A DNA stretch of 64,000 bases from JADKIH01 sp964595205 (GTDB lineage Bacteria; Bacteroidota; Bacteroidia; AKYH767-A; 2013-40CM-41-45): positions 62,001 to 126,000 of the forward strand of contig CAZQOQ010000035.1 of assembly GCA_964595205.1 (NCBI GenBank), written 5' to 3'. The notes beneath the pieces are model-generated. The model had not been told where the DNA came from. It saw nothing but the letters and a program-made list of their open reading frames with translations, and did not search any database. This document shows positions 44,281-54,081 of this stretch, one piece after another; position 1 is the first letter of the stretch; each line of letters starts with the position of its first letter. A program made the position numbers and the translations under genes.

Positions 44281-47200
44281 TCACTTCGAAGTCTCCTCCT
44301 CCGTCTTTTTCTTTTTTCTCAAGAGGTCTCTGAAAGTATTGAAATCCTTCCGGTAGAAAAATCCGATTCCCTGAGTGTATGGCGACTGAGAATATTTGAT
44401 GATGTCGTCTGCATTGGAACGGTTAAACACTTTAACCCTGAACCGGCCGTCTTCGCTTACCTTATATTCCACGTTGAAATCTCCAACTACGTTATTATTC
44501 AGATAGGTCTGGTCACCGAGGAAACCGACATTGGTTTCAATTGTGAGACGATCATTTAAAAGAGTCTTTGAAAATAATAAACGTAATTCTTCCGGAGTAT
44601 AGGTATCCTTCGCATGATAGTTAATACTTAAATCGAAACTCTTGTTCAATTGTCCGAGCCAGTTACTCACCTGGTTACTCAGCAGTTCACTGGCGGTAGC
44701 GCCTGCACTCGCACTTGCGTCTATACGTGTTCCTGCCTGTCCGGCACCGGTAGGCGCAATGAACTGGTTGAACATTAGCAGAGAAAACATCTGCTTGTTG
44801 ATTTCCTGTTCGGAATTTAATTTGGTGCTGAGTAGTCCTTCCACAGTCGGATCGAGTCCCTGTACATGAATCTCATAATTGATCGTCGGGTTCATGAGCT
44901 TATTCGTAAGAATGAGCTTGCATTCCACCGGAACTCTTCTCCGGTATGTTGTATCCTGAAGTATATTATAGAGAGAAGATGTGTGTACCGTATAGATCGC
45001 CGAAAGGTCAACCACTGCATTGTACGGATCACCGGCCCAGGTAATCTTTCCTCCGGGTACGATGGAGAATTTTTTATTGATCAGGTTCTGTAAGGTGAAC
45101 AGGTATTCTCCCCTTTCAATCACGTATGTTCCGAACATGTTGAAATTCCCATTCGTGTTTATGTCGAGTCGAAGGCTGCCGGTTCCGGATCCTGTGATGA
45201 CGTCACCGATCTTTTCATCGAAGATGATCTTTATCTCGGCATTGCGATTCATGTCGAGGTTCATGTTCAAACTGATGCCGGAGAGGTTTACGATATTGCG
45301 GGTGATGGAAAGGCTTGTGTCCTTCGTCCGGTCGATGAATGTAATGAAGCTGTTGCCGCTTATGTCTTCGAGCGTATTCAGCGGTATGCTGATCTTTGTT
45401 CCCTTGTCGGGACTCAGTGAAATATCCATCGACATATTTTCAATGGGACCCCTGAAATGTGCATACCCGCTTGCATTCGCCAGTCCATAATACAGAAGAT
45501 TGTCGCGGCTGGTTGTATTGAGTACCTGGAAATTTCTTGCAGTCATTTCAACATCGAAACGGAAATTTTTAAAGTAATCGTGGTAGATGGTTCCTTTTAA
45601 CGTTGCCTGGTTTGTATTAACATCCACCAACGTTACTCCGTCCAGCTCGATCTGATTTTCTCTCACATTAATCGTACTGTTGAAACTATAACGCGTGTTC
45701 AGGTAATTAACGATCAGGCTTGTCTTGTTGAGACTGACGGTACCGTCCAAAACCGGCTTTGAAAATGTTCCCTTGAGACTCAGGTCGGCAGAGACCTTAC
45801 CGTAAACCTCCCTCATGATGTCGCTGATGTATGGTTCGAGCGGATGCAGGTAAAAATTATTCAGCTTGATATTGAAGTCGAGTTTATTATCGGACCTGGA
45901 TATGTAATAGCTTCCGCTGATATCGACGACTTTCGCCACGCCCTTAATGATGCTTATGTTGGAAACAACCATGTCCTGGTTTCCGATGTACCTCGACATC
46001 AGCGAGGCATTTCCAAGTGTGTCCTTATCGAATGAAAGGTTGGAAATTTTCAGGTCGCTTTCGAGTTGAAACTGGTTAAACGGATCCGTAAGGAAAACTT
46101 CTCCATTCACGATGCCTCCAAAAGCCGAATTCGAAGAACGATTACCAGAGATCAATGCATTGAGATGACGAAGATCAAATTCTTTAACCAGGAGAGCGAT
46201 ACGGTCTGACGATTTCTTTCCATATACCCCATCGAGCCTGATGGATTCGCCTGCCTTTGAAAACTGAAAGTTAGTAACAGTAATTTCCGAAGAATCGAAA
46301 ATCAACTGGTTATTTTTATCAAGCTTCCACTCTTCATTTTCAACGATGAAGATCGATGAATCGACTTTCACATTGAACCGGCTTGCAGAAAAGAAATCGA
46401 TGGCGCCTCTGAAATCAGCGCTGTTGGTAACGGTGTCAAGATCCGACAGGCTGATTTTGTAATTCAGTCTGTTATTTTCAGCCACTGCATTAATACCGGG
46501 CATCAGGATGAAATTGTTTCCGCTCTTGCTTATCATCGCTGCCTTTGCATCTACCGTGAGAGTAGTGTTTTCTGCAGTGGTTTTTAAATTGAAATTCTCA
46601 ACTCCCAATTCCTTGAAACGAATCCATTCCGTTTTAAGATCGAGAGCAAAAATGTTATTGGTTCGGTTAAAATGTCCTGCGATGGTCGTATTAGGCGCAA
46701 TGCTCCATTTCGGAATAAAAAGCTCCGTAAATAAATTCATGTTTTTAATGCGAATGTCATAGGTAAAATTTTCCTTCGATTGAAATGTCTTTGACGGAAG
46801 GATAACGGAAGGAAGGTATTTCGGGATGATTTCCTTGAAAGCATCAACTACCTTTAACAATTCGAAATCGCCGGCGAGATGAGCATCTACCGCATCGGAT
46901 TGAACATCGAATGTTCTGGTACCGTTGTTTTTGTCATCCGTGATTTTTATGGAACTCAGGTGATACTGTTTATTACCATAAATGAAATTGGTATTCTCAA
47001 CATTTATGGTACCAACAATGTTATCAAGCTTGTTCCCCCGGAAATTGGTGCGGATCAGCGTCTGCAATATGGTTTTATCTTTCGTACGGAATAGATTCAG
47101 CGTATCAAGGTGTGCGGTCTTTATATCGGCGACGAAATTGAACTCGGGCAGTTTGCCTCTGAAATCTATTGAACCGCTGAAGTCGAAATCTACATTAGGC

Positions 47201-48648
47201 TCCTTCACTGCCAGTGATCCGTTGAATAATTTTTTAGAAACCTGTCCGTCAATCTCCAGGTTTTTATAGTTATAGTTCTTAAACACCAGTTCGCTGATTT
47301 TACCTTCTAGTATTGCATTGATTTCATCCAGTTTCAGACCGGTACCCTTCAGATCCACGCTGAAAGTGACATTACCGAGATCCGAAACATCTGAGATTTT
47401 TCCTGCATCGAAATTATTTGCGGCGAGATGTCCGCTGTAAACGCTTGAATTATTTTTAGGATTGATTTTCAGGTTCAGGTCTGAATTCAGCGAACCGATT
47501 GCTGTATTAATATTTCCATAAGCAACAAAATCCGTGACGAAGCCGGTAAATTTTCCCTTGAATGTAACAACTCCCAGTGCATTAAGGTTTTCAGGAACTT
47601 CAAGAGTCTTTCCTTCTTCAAAGGGTGGAACCGGCAGCCATTCAACGTCTCTCTTATTTGTCTTTATCTTTTCAGCCGTCACTTCAAAATATGTATCGTT
47701 GATGTATGGCAGTCCCTTGATCGACACGTTGCCGATGAACTCCGACTGATCACCCCATTGAAATAAAATATTCTTCCCTTTGAAGTTATTCACCAGACCG
47801 TGAAAATCTCCCGCAAGTTTTAGTGACTTGTCTATGCCGTATAGATCAGGAGCGAAATACGCAATATCAGAAAAAGACACTTTGCTGTCTTTGAAATCGG
47901 AATTCCAGCGTACCCTGCTTGTAAATTCATCAAAACACGGAAAGCTGTCGTATTGAAAGGTCAAATCCGTATGCAGGTCTGTATGTGGTGTCTTAATGAC
48001 CAGCTTCTTAATTCGGATCTCTGTATCTGAAACCTTTGCATCACCGGAAAATTCATCGAGACTGAAACCACTGTGATCATGGAAAGAAAGTTTCCTGATG
48101 TCGACAAATATGGAATCGTTGAGGGTCGAGAAATTCCTGAATTCACCGTTAATGCCCGAAACATCGAGATGAGAAAAATCGACACCGCGAACCAAAGCGG
48201 TATCATCCTGGATGTCGTGCCTGAACCTGAAATCCTTCAATACGAAATTTCCTGCCTCGATCTTCCAGGGCTTCCCTCCTGCTGATGTATCGCCGGAGGA
48301 AAAATATTCAGTAATGAAAAAAAGATTGTCGTGTGCCTCGCCTTTATATTGAACCAGTGAAAAATTTCCTTCAACGAGAGAGACTTTTCCGATCCGGAGG
48401 GTCCTGTTCTGAGTGCTGATATCATTTATGGAAATGCTTAACTCTTTTGAATAAATTAGCGTGTCACCATGCAGATCCTCAATATAAAAGCCCTTGAGTA
48501 CAACGCTCTTTACAAAGCGGATGCTCACCCTGTCGATGTTTACTTTCGTATGAAGCTCGCCGGAAAGATATGATGTTAATCGCCTGGCAATGAAAGTCTG
48601 AACCGAGTCAAACTGCACAGCAAGGAAAAGCAGGCATACTGTAAGCAA
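44281..48648 (-). CDS. tamB: Translocation and assembly module protein TamB (DUF490)
   Basis: 1455 residues as listed from a TTG at 48648. TamB is an inner-membrane anchored, periplasm-spanning beta-taco protein that serves outer membrane lipid transport and protein assembly. Many AsmA/TamB-like repeats fill the protein, and the DUF490 C-terminal domain includes GTGSLRLDINTNGNFNMFG and LLSNQVSNWLGQLN. The N-terminus is unsure: the frame stays open to about 48706 and reads KKPVRIVLWTISIFLL before the listed start, a fitting anchor, but without ATG, GTG or TTG. Either ATT starts translation or a 1-base indel separates it from an ATG at 48718. Confidence 0.88.
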   Translation of the reverse strand: MLTVCLLFLAVQFDSVQTFIARRLTSYLSGELHTKVNIDRVSIRFVKSVVLKGFYIEDLHGDTLIYSKELSISINDISTQNRTLRIGKVSLVEGNFSLVQYKGEAHDNLFFITEYFSSGDTSAGGKPWKIEAGNFVLKDFRFRHDIQDDTALVRGVDFSHLDVSGINGEFRNFSTLNDSIFVDIRKLSFHDHSGFSLDEFSGDAKVSDTEIRIKKLVIKTPHTDLHTDLTFQYDSFPCFDEFTSRVRWNSDFKDSKVSFSDIAYFAPDLYGIDKSLKLAGDFHGLVNNFKGKNILFQWGDQSEFIGNVSIKGLPYINDTYFEVTAEKIKTNKRDVEWLPVPPFEEGKTLEVPENLNALGVVTFKGKFTGFVTDFVAYGNINTAIGSLNSDLNLKINPKNNSSVYSGHLAANNFDAGKISDVSDLGNVTFSVDLKGTGLKLDEINAILEGKISELVFKNYNYKNLEIDGQVSKKLFNGSLAVKEPNVDFDFSGSIDFRGKLPEFNFVADIKTAHLDTLNLFRTKDKTILQTLIRTNFRGNKLDNIVGTINVENTNFIYGNKQYHLSSIKITDDKNNGTRTFDVQSDAVDAHLAGDFELLKVVDAFKEIIPKYLPSVILPSKTFQSKENFTYDIRIKNMNLFTELFIPKWSIAPNTTIAGHFNRTNNIFALDLKTEWIRFKELGVENFNLKTTAENTTLTVDAKAAMISKSGNNFILMPGINAVAENNRLNYKISLSDLDTVTNSADFRGAIDFFSASRFNVKVDSSIFIVENEEWKLDKNNQLIFDSSEITVTNFQFSKAGESIRLDGVYGKKSSDRIALLVKEFDLRHLNALISGNRSSNSAFGGIVNGEVFLTDPFNQFQLESDLKISNLSFDKDTLGNASLMSRYIGNQDMVVSNISIIKGVAKVVDISGSYYISRSDNKLDFNIKLNNFYLHPLEPYISDIMREVYGKVSADLSLKGTFSKPVLDGTVSLNKTSLIVNYLNTRYSFNSTINVRENQIELDGVTLVDVNTNQATLKGTIYHDYFKNFRFDVEMTARNFQVLNTTSRDNLLYYGLANASGYAHFRGPIENMSMDISLSPDKGTKISIPLNTLEDISGNSFITFIDRTKDTSLSITRNIVNLSGISLNMNLDMNRNAEIKIIFDEKIGDVITGSGTGSLRLDINTNGNFNMFGTYVIERGEYLFTLQNLINKKFSIVPGGKITWAGDPYNAVVDLSAIYTVHTSSLYNILQDTTYRRRVPVECKLILTNKLMNPTINYEIHVQGLDPTVEGLLSTKLNSEQEINKQMFSLLMFNQFIAPTGAGQAGTRIDASASAGATASELLSNQVSNWLGQLNKSFDLSINYHAKDTYTPEELRLLFSKTLLNDRLTIETNVGFLGDQTYLNNNVVGDFNVEYKVSEDGRFRVKVFNRSNADDIIKYSQSPYTQGIGFFYRKDFNTFRDLLRKKKKTEEETSK

Positions 48649-48736
48649 AAAAATGCTTATCGTCCATAAAACGATGCGAACAGGTTTTTTAATAATTTTG
48701 GAATTTAAAAGTGTGCATTAACTCAACTTTCATACC

Positions 48737-49762
48737 ATGAGAGAAAGTATAATACTCGGCATTGAGTCTTCCTGTGATGAAACCGCTGCAGCCGTCATCC
48801 GTGGTACTGATGAGTTGTCTAATTTCATTGCAGATCAGCGCCTCATTCATAAATATTTTGGTGGCGTTGTTCCCGAGCTGGCTTCGCGTGCACATCAGCA
48901 GAAGATTATTCCTGTTGTTGAAGAAGCTCTGCGCCAGGCAAATATAAGTAAAAATGAACTTGATGCCATTGCTTTCACGCGAGGACCAGGATTAATGGGT
49001 GCATTACTTGTGGGAGTGTCTTTTGCAAAATCATTTGCCCTGGGTTTGAATATTCCGCTCATCGAAGTGAATCATCTACAAGGTCATGTGCTGGCACATT
49101 TCATCACAAGGAAAGGCACCGATAGAAAAGCGCCGGCCTTTCCATTCCTGTGTCTGCTTGTCTCCGGAGGACATACTCAGATCGTGAAGGCAGATGATCA
49201 TCTTACGATGCATGTCATTGGCCAGACGAGAGACGATGCCGCCGGCGAAGCGTTTGATAAGTCAGCTAAAATTTTAGGTATTCCATATCCCGGTGGACCG
49301 CTGATTGATAAATATGCGCGAGAAGGAAATCCACTCAGGTACCGGTTTCCGGTTCCCCAGATTGCAGGACTTGATTTCAGTTTTTCCGGGTTAAAGACTG
49401 CCATTCTTTATTTTATCAGGGACGAAGTAATGAAAGATGAAAATTTTATTGAGAAAAACCTTCCCGACATCTGTGCTTCCATACAGTATTCGATCGTGAA
49501 TATTCTCATGCACAAAATCAGGCTGGCTATCGAACAGACGGGCATCAGGGAAATTGCACTTGCAGGTGGAGTAAGTGCCAACAGTTCTCTGCGCAAGGCC
49601 TTCGAATCTCTCGCCAATACCGATGGCTGCAATATTTATATTCCGCCATTTGAATACTGTACTGATAATGCGGCGATGATAGCAATAGCAGGCCATTATA
49701 AATATATCAGAAAACAATTTTCATCACAGGATGCGGTCCCATTAACCCGAATCGAATATTAA
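48737..49762 (+). CDS. tsaD: tRNA threonylcarbamoyltransferase TsaD
   Basis: 341 residues, normal length. TsaD, with TsaB and TsaE, places the threonylcarbamoyl group on A37 of ANN-decoding tRNAs. The metal-binding His pair is His113 and His117 (VNHLQGHVLAH); the ATPase fold shows GIESSCDETAAAV and LAGGVSANSSLR. It supplies the t6A that MtaB (3.6 kb) methylthiolates. Divergent from tamB. Confidence 0.95.
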   Translation: MRESIILGIESSCDETAAAVIRGTDELSNFIADQRLIHKYFGGVVPELASRAHQQKIIPVVEEALRQANISKNELDAIAFTRGPGLMGALLVGVSFAKSFALGLNIPLIEVNHLQGHVLAHFITRKGTDRKAPAFPFLCLLVSGGHTQIVKADDHLTMHVIGQTRDDAAGEAFDKSAKILGIPYPGGPLIDKYAREGNPLRYRFPVPQIAGLDFSFSGLKTAILYFIRDEVMKDENFIEKNLPDICASIQYSIVNILMHKIRLAIEQTGIREIALAGGVSANSSLRKAFESLANTDGCNIYIPPFEYCTDNAAMIAIAGHYKYIRKQFSSQDAVPLTRIEY

Positions 49763-49788
49763 ACTTCTGAATTCAAATTGAAAAAAAT

Positions 49789-50466
49789 ATGAAATGGATT
49801 GTTCTCATCTTTGGATTAATTCTCACCTCCTGCTTTTCAGGTAAAAAAGAAGCAGAAATTCCGGCGCAGGTTAACAGGGCCGATACTATGCAAATCATTC
49901 GTGACTTTATCTGTGGACTCTGGAGTATGGATTCGGGGAATATTCTGATGAATGAAGGATATTATTTCAAACCGGACGGAAGCGTGGATTTCGTTGCTGC
50001 GGAAGTAACAGGAGAATGGAAATTAATCACTAACGATACTATTAAAATTTCATATGCCGCTTTTCACAGGGAATTATCATCAGTGAACCGCATCGATTCA
50101 CTCACAATCGATCGAATGGTGCTTCGTGACAGTGGTGGTACGAGGGTCTTCCGCAAAGTTCCTTTTGGAATGAACATGGAAGGAACAGTGTTGCAGGGAT
50201 TTGCAGGAACGCTGGACAAAGGCGAAGAAAGAGAATATAATTTCAATATTCCTTCCTCAAAAAAAATTCAATTGAAACTGCAAAGTCCCAATGAAGAATT
50301 ATCATTTAATGTATACGATGGAAATAACCTGATTACCTCTGCACCATTGCGGGAATGGACAGCCATCATGATCAGAGGAGGAATGTACAGACTGGTTATA
50401 TCCAATCCTAAGAATGGCCATTCCAGGGAAGAAGGAAAGTTTGATTTGAAGGTGATTTCCTTTTAG
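49789..50466 (+). CDS. Predicted lipoprotein, lipocalin-like N-terminal part, function unknown
   Basis: 225 residues. Lipobox LTSC gives Cys15. The N-terminal part (LWSMDSGNILMNEGYYF, then GEWKLITNDTIKI) resembles the short lipocalin-like domains of Bacteroidota. The last about 85 residues look like a pre-peptidase C-terminal type beta sandwich (REYNFNIPSSKKIQLKL). Neither match suggests a specific ligand. The TAG stop is part of a heptamer array. Confidence 0.7.
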   Translation: MKWIVLIFGLILTSCFSGKKEAEIPAQVNRADTMQIIRDFICGLWSMDSGNILMNEGYYFKPDGSVDFVAAEVTGEWKLITNDTIKISYAAFHRELSSVNRIDSLTIDRMVLRDSGGTRVFRKVPFGMNMEGTVLQGFAGTLDKGEEREYNFNIPSSKKIQLKLQSPNEELSFNVYDGNNLITSAPLREWTAIMIRGGMYRLVISNPKNGHSREEGKFDLKVISF

Positions 50467-50617
50467 TCATTAGTCTCTAGTCTCTAGTATTTAGTCTTTA
50501 GTCTTTAGTCTTTAGACTTTTCGTAGTTAGTTATTTATCTCTGATAATTTATTTGATGAACCCATCTAACAATTATCGGAGTAAGACTAAAGACTAGAGA
50601 CTAAAAACTAAAGACTA
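50464..50617. repeat. Inverted arrays of TTTAGTC(T), sharing the stop codons of both convergent genes
   Basis: Left array: units of TAGTCTC and TAGTCTT (50464-50515). Right array: their complements (50584-50617). TAGTCTCTAGTC (50471-50482) pairs exactly with GACTAGAGACTA (50592-50603), and TAGTCTTTAGTC (50492-50503) with GACTAAAGACTA (50585-50596). The stop codon TAG of the plus-strand lipoprotein (50464-50466) and the stop codon TAG of the minus-strand peptidase (50617-50615) are both array words. Confidence 0.9.
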
Positions 50618-52663
50618 CCAGATAGAAACCCGTATAGAATCAGGGCGCCACATTTTATCGCCATCTTTAATTCCAAAGGCTTCGTAGAATTCCTTCACAT
50701 TGCTGAAAGGACCGTTTACCCGAAGGAAATTTGGAGCATGCACATCGGTCATCACCTGCATGGCGAGTGCCTGATCGCGGGTATGACCCAGCCATCCGAT
50801 GGTATATCCTAAAAAGTACCGCTGCACAGGCGTGAGGTTATCGATGCTTTTTCCCTGTTTGTATTGTTCAGTCTTTTTAAATGCGTCGAGACCGATGACG
50901 ATACCGCCAAGGTCGGCGATGTTTTCTCCGAGTGAAGCACTGCCGTTTACATGAAGGCTGTCGAGGACTACATAGCTGCTGAACTGATCTTCCAGTAGTT
51001 TTGCTTTTTTACTGAAGTTGATGGAGTCGGATTCCGTCCACCAGTTAGTAAGATTTCCATCGGCATCGAACTGGCGGCCCTGGTCGTCGAAGCCATGCGT
51101 AAGTTCATGTCCGATAGTGCTTGCTGCCGCATAACCATAAATGATCGCATCGTCGGCAAGCGAATCTGCAATACCGGGAATCAGGAAAATTGCCGCCGGT
51201 AAAACGATTTCATTGTTTGAAGGATTATAATATGCATTGTAAGTCTGCGGTGTCATCTCCCATTCATTTCGGTCGACAGGCTTATAGAGTTTCGAAACGA
51301 GGTCTTCGAATTGCCATTTCCTGCAACTCATTACATTTTTAATATGTGATTCTCTTCCGATTTCCAACGTAGAATAATCTTTCCATTTATCAGGAAAACA
51401 AACCTTGCTCTTTATCTTACCAAGCTTATAAAGAGCTTTCGTTTTCGTGCTGTCGCTCATCCAGTCGAGTTTCTCGATGTGTTCCCTGTATGTGGTCATC
51501 ATGTTGTCTACAAGCGTTTCATAACGCTTCTTCATACTCGCAGGCACGTATTTTTCGACGTATAATTGCCCGAGAGCGTCTCCGAGGTACGATTCTTCTT
51601 CGTCCATCATCCGTTTCCATCTTGGGCGCTGTGCGGTAGTTCCGGTCATCACCGTACCATAGAAATTGAAATTCTGCTGATCGAAAGGTTTGCTCAGATC
51701 GCCTGCATAGGAATTTATCACGTTCCAGCGGAGGTATGTTTTCCAGTCATCGATACTTACGGTATTGAGGCTCTTCTCGACCTGCTTGTAAAATTCAGGC
51801 TGGCCGACGATCACACTGTCGATGTTTTTAACATTCACCCGGTCGAGAATATTCTTCCACTGTATGGATGGTGTGAGATCGGTGAACTCTGCCAGGCTCA
51901 TTTTATTATAATTGGCATATGGATCACGGAGGTCTTCGAGTTTCCTGGAAGCCCTTGCAAGATCAGTTTCGATCCTGAAAATAATCTCGCTGTTTGCTTT
52001 TGCTTTCTTCTCATCATCGCCAAGCAGCATGAACATCTTCACCAGGTGACTCTTATATTCTTTCCTTATGTTCTGAGTTCTCGAATCGTTGTTGAAATAA
52101 TAATCTCGCTCCGGGAGTCCGATTCCGCCCTGGTAGAAATGCAGAGCATACTTGCTGCTGTTTTTTTCGTCCTGGAAAATAGCAGGAGAAAACAGCGGAG
52201 AACCGGAATGAACCTGCATTTCGGCTATTACGTTCAGTAATTCCTCCCTGGTTTTTATAGATGAAATCATGTCAAACAGAGGCTTCAACGGTTCGATGCC
52301 CTGCCTGTCGATGGTAACGGTATCCATTGCAACCGACCAGAAGTCGCCGATACGCTGGGTGTTGGTGCCCTTTTGTGCATTTTTATCTGCAGAAGCCTCG
52401 TCGTTAATTTTACGGATCTGATCGTAGATGTCGTTCCGGACAAGGTTCGAAATGCCCCACCTTCTTTCGCTGGCAGGAATGAGATTATTCTTCATCCACG
52501 ACCCGGTAGCAAAGCGGAAAAAATCATCGCCGGGTTTTTGAGTGCTGTCTATATATTGCCATAAAAAATCGTCTTCTTTGATGTTTGTATAATCCTTTGT
52601 CTGGCTCTTGCATGCATATAATGCAATTACCGGTATGAACATTAATTTTACAAGTTGCTTCAT
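50615..52663 (-). CDS. M13 family metalloendopeptidase (neprilysin-like, PepO)
   Basis: 682 residues with a signal peptide that may carry a lipobox (IALYACKS, Cys at about 18). The zinc site is HELTH (519-523) with the second motif ENIADLGG (580-587), whose Glu is the third ligand. The N-terminal about 400 residues form the helical M13 N domain. The enzyme cleaves short peptides in the periplasm or on the surface. Its stop codon belongs to the adjacent array. Confidence 0.92.
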   Translation of the reverse strand: MKQLVKLMFIPVIALYACKSQTKDYTNIKEDDFLWQYIDSTQKPGDDFFRFATGSWMKNNLIPASERRWGISNLVRNDIYDQIRKINDEASADKNAQKGTNTQRIGDFWSVAMDTVTIDRQGIEPLKPLFDMISSIKTREELLNVIAEMQVHSGSPLFSPAIFQDEKNSSKYALHFYQGGIGLPERDYYFNNDSRTQNIRKEYKSHLVKMFMLLGDDEKKAKANSEIIFRIETDLARASRKLEDLRDPYANYNKMSLAEFTDLTPSIQWKNILDRVNVKNIDSVIVGQPEFYKQVEKSLNTVSIDDWKTYLRWNVINSYAGDLSKPFDQQNFNFYGTVMTGTTAQRPRWKRMMDEEESYLGDALGQLYVEKYVPASMKKRYETLVDNMMTTYREHIEKLDWMSDSTKTKALYKLGKIKSKVCFPDKWKDYSTLEIGRESHIKNVMSCRKWQFEDLVSKLYKPVDRNEWEMTPQTYNAYYNPSNNEIVLPAAIFLIPGIADSLADDAIIYGYAAASTIGHELTHGFDDQGRQFDADGNLTNWWTESDSINFSKKAKLLEDQFSSYVVLDSLHVNGSASLGENIADLGGIVIGLDAFKKTEQYKQGKSIDNLTPVQRYFLGYTIGWLGHTRDQALAMQVMTDVHAPNFLRVNGPFSNVKEFYEAFGIKDGDKMWRPDSIRVSIW

Positions 52664-52840
52664 CGTTTTTATAATTAGCTGAATTTTAATTTTTACAAAT
52701 AAGATTATCGATCTAAACAGGCCGGCAAAGCTAAAAATTTGTGCTTGTCAAACGACATAAATAACATTTTGTTAAGAATACTGGAAAAGTTGTGACAATT
52801 TATTGATCCGGTATTGTGTAGATTCGCAAAAAATGCAAAT

Positions 52841-53905
52841 ATGAATCGAAAAAGGTTACTTACCATCCTCTGTCTTTCTGCTCTATTAATTGAATGTGCG
52901 TATTCACAGGAAACGAAAAAAGACACGACCGTTCGTTATCCCGATGAGAAACATTTTAAATCGGTGAGGCAGTTGACATATGGCGGTGACAATGCGGAAG
53001 CATATTTCAGCTTTGATGACAAGATGCTTTCCTTCCAGGTCACGAATCCTTCGTGGAATGTGTCCTGCGATCAGATTTATTATGCATCGATTAAAAGTTT
53101 CACTCCAAAGCTGGTAAGCACGGGTAAAGGAAGAACGACATGTTCCTATTTTTTACCTGGCGATACGCTGGTACTTTACGCATCGACTCATGAAAATTCG
53201 GCGGAGTGTCCTCCGAAACCCGCACCTCGGGCAGATCACAAATACGTATGGTCGATCTATCCAAGTTTTGATATCTATGTTGCAGACCTGAAGGGAAACA
53301 TCGTGAGAAAGCTGACAGATACTCCGGGTTATGATGCAGAGGCAACGCTGAGTCCGCAGGGAGATAAAATCGTATTTACATCGATGAGAAACGGCGATCT
53401 TGATCTTTATACGATGAATGTTGACGGCAGCAATGTGAAACAGGTTACACACGAACTCGGTTATGATGGCGGAGCCTTTTTTTCGCCAGACGGAAAGAGT
53501 CTGATCTTCCGGGCTTCCAGACCAAAGACCGAAACGGAAATTAAAACATACAAGGATTTACTGGCACAAGACGAGGTGATGCCAACCGAGATGGAACTTT
53601 TCACCTGCGGCATTAACGGGGAGAATCTCAGGCAGATCACTCACCTTGGCGGGGCAAACTGGGCGCCGTATTTTTCGCCGGACGGAAAGCGCGTGATTTT
53701 CTCCAGCAACCACGTTAAAAAAGGATATCATTTTAATTTATGGATGTGTAATCTTGACGGAAGCGGCCTCGAACAGATTACATTTGATCCTGTCTTCGAT
53801 GCCTTTCCGGTTTTTTCGAGAGACGGTAAGCGGCTTGTATTTTCGAGTAACAGGAACAATGGCGGCGGTCACGACACGAATCTCTTTATTGCCGAATGGG
53901 AGTGA
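52841..53905 (+). CDS. TolB-like / PD40 six-bladed propeller protein, exported
   Basis: 354 residues from the ATG at 52841, where the signal peptide begins (NRKRLLTILCLSALLIECAYSQ). A TTG upstream lies beside a -7 like element and is less likely. The body is a WD40-like (PD40) propeller with repeats such as ATLSPQGDKIVFTSMRNGD, YFSPDGKRVIFSSN and FSRDGKRLVFSSN. It resembles TolB and the N-terminal domains of propeller peptidases but has no peptidase domain. A Cys in the signal region (IECAYS) could be a lipobox, but it fits less well than a signal-peptidase-I site. Confidence 0.85.
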   Translation: MNRKRLLTILCLSALLIECAYSQETKKDTTVRYPDEKHFKSVRQLTYGGDNAEAYFSFDDKMLSFQVTNPSWNVSCDQIYYASIKSFTPKLVSTGKGRTTCSYFLPGDTLVLYASTHENSAECPPKPAPRADHKYVWSIYPSFDIYVADLKGNIVRKLTDTPGYDAEATLSPQGDKIVFTSMRNGDLDLYTMNVDGSNVKQVTHELGYDGGAFFSPDGKSLIFRASRPKTETEIKTYKDLLAQDEVMPTEMELFTCGINGENLRQITHLGGANWAPYFSPDGKRVIFSSNHVKKGYHFNLWMCNLDGSGLEQITFDPVFDAFPVFSRDGKRLVFSSNRNNGGGHDTNLFIAEWE

Positions 53906-53990
53906 ATCCTGTTTTTAGAGGCAGTAAAAATGCATCCTGATATATTTTCATAGATGGTCGATGAGCATTTAATGAACACCTGATTGAAAA

Positions 53991-54013
53991 GTACGTCATC
54001 GTACGTGAAACGT
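53991..54013. promoter_or_regulatory. Palindromic operator-like sites before the RND operon
   Basis: GTACG-TCAT-CGTAC (53991-54004) is a perfect inverted repeat, overlapped by ACGT-GAA-ACGT (54003-54013). They lie about 70 bp before the adaptor gene, in a 176-bp gap. A repressor site is possible; no regulator gene lies beside it. Confidence 0.4.
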
Positions 54014-54081
54014 ATTCCGATTAGTCATTTTGATTTTTTATTGCAAAATTTGCAGGCTTAGCCAAAGACATATTAGTATTT

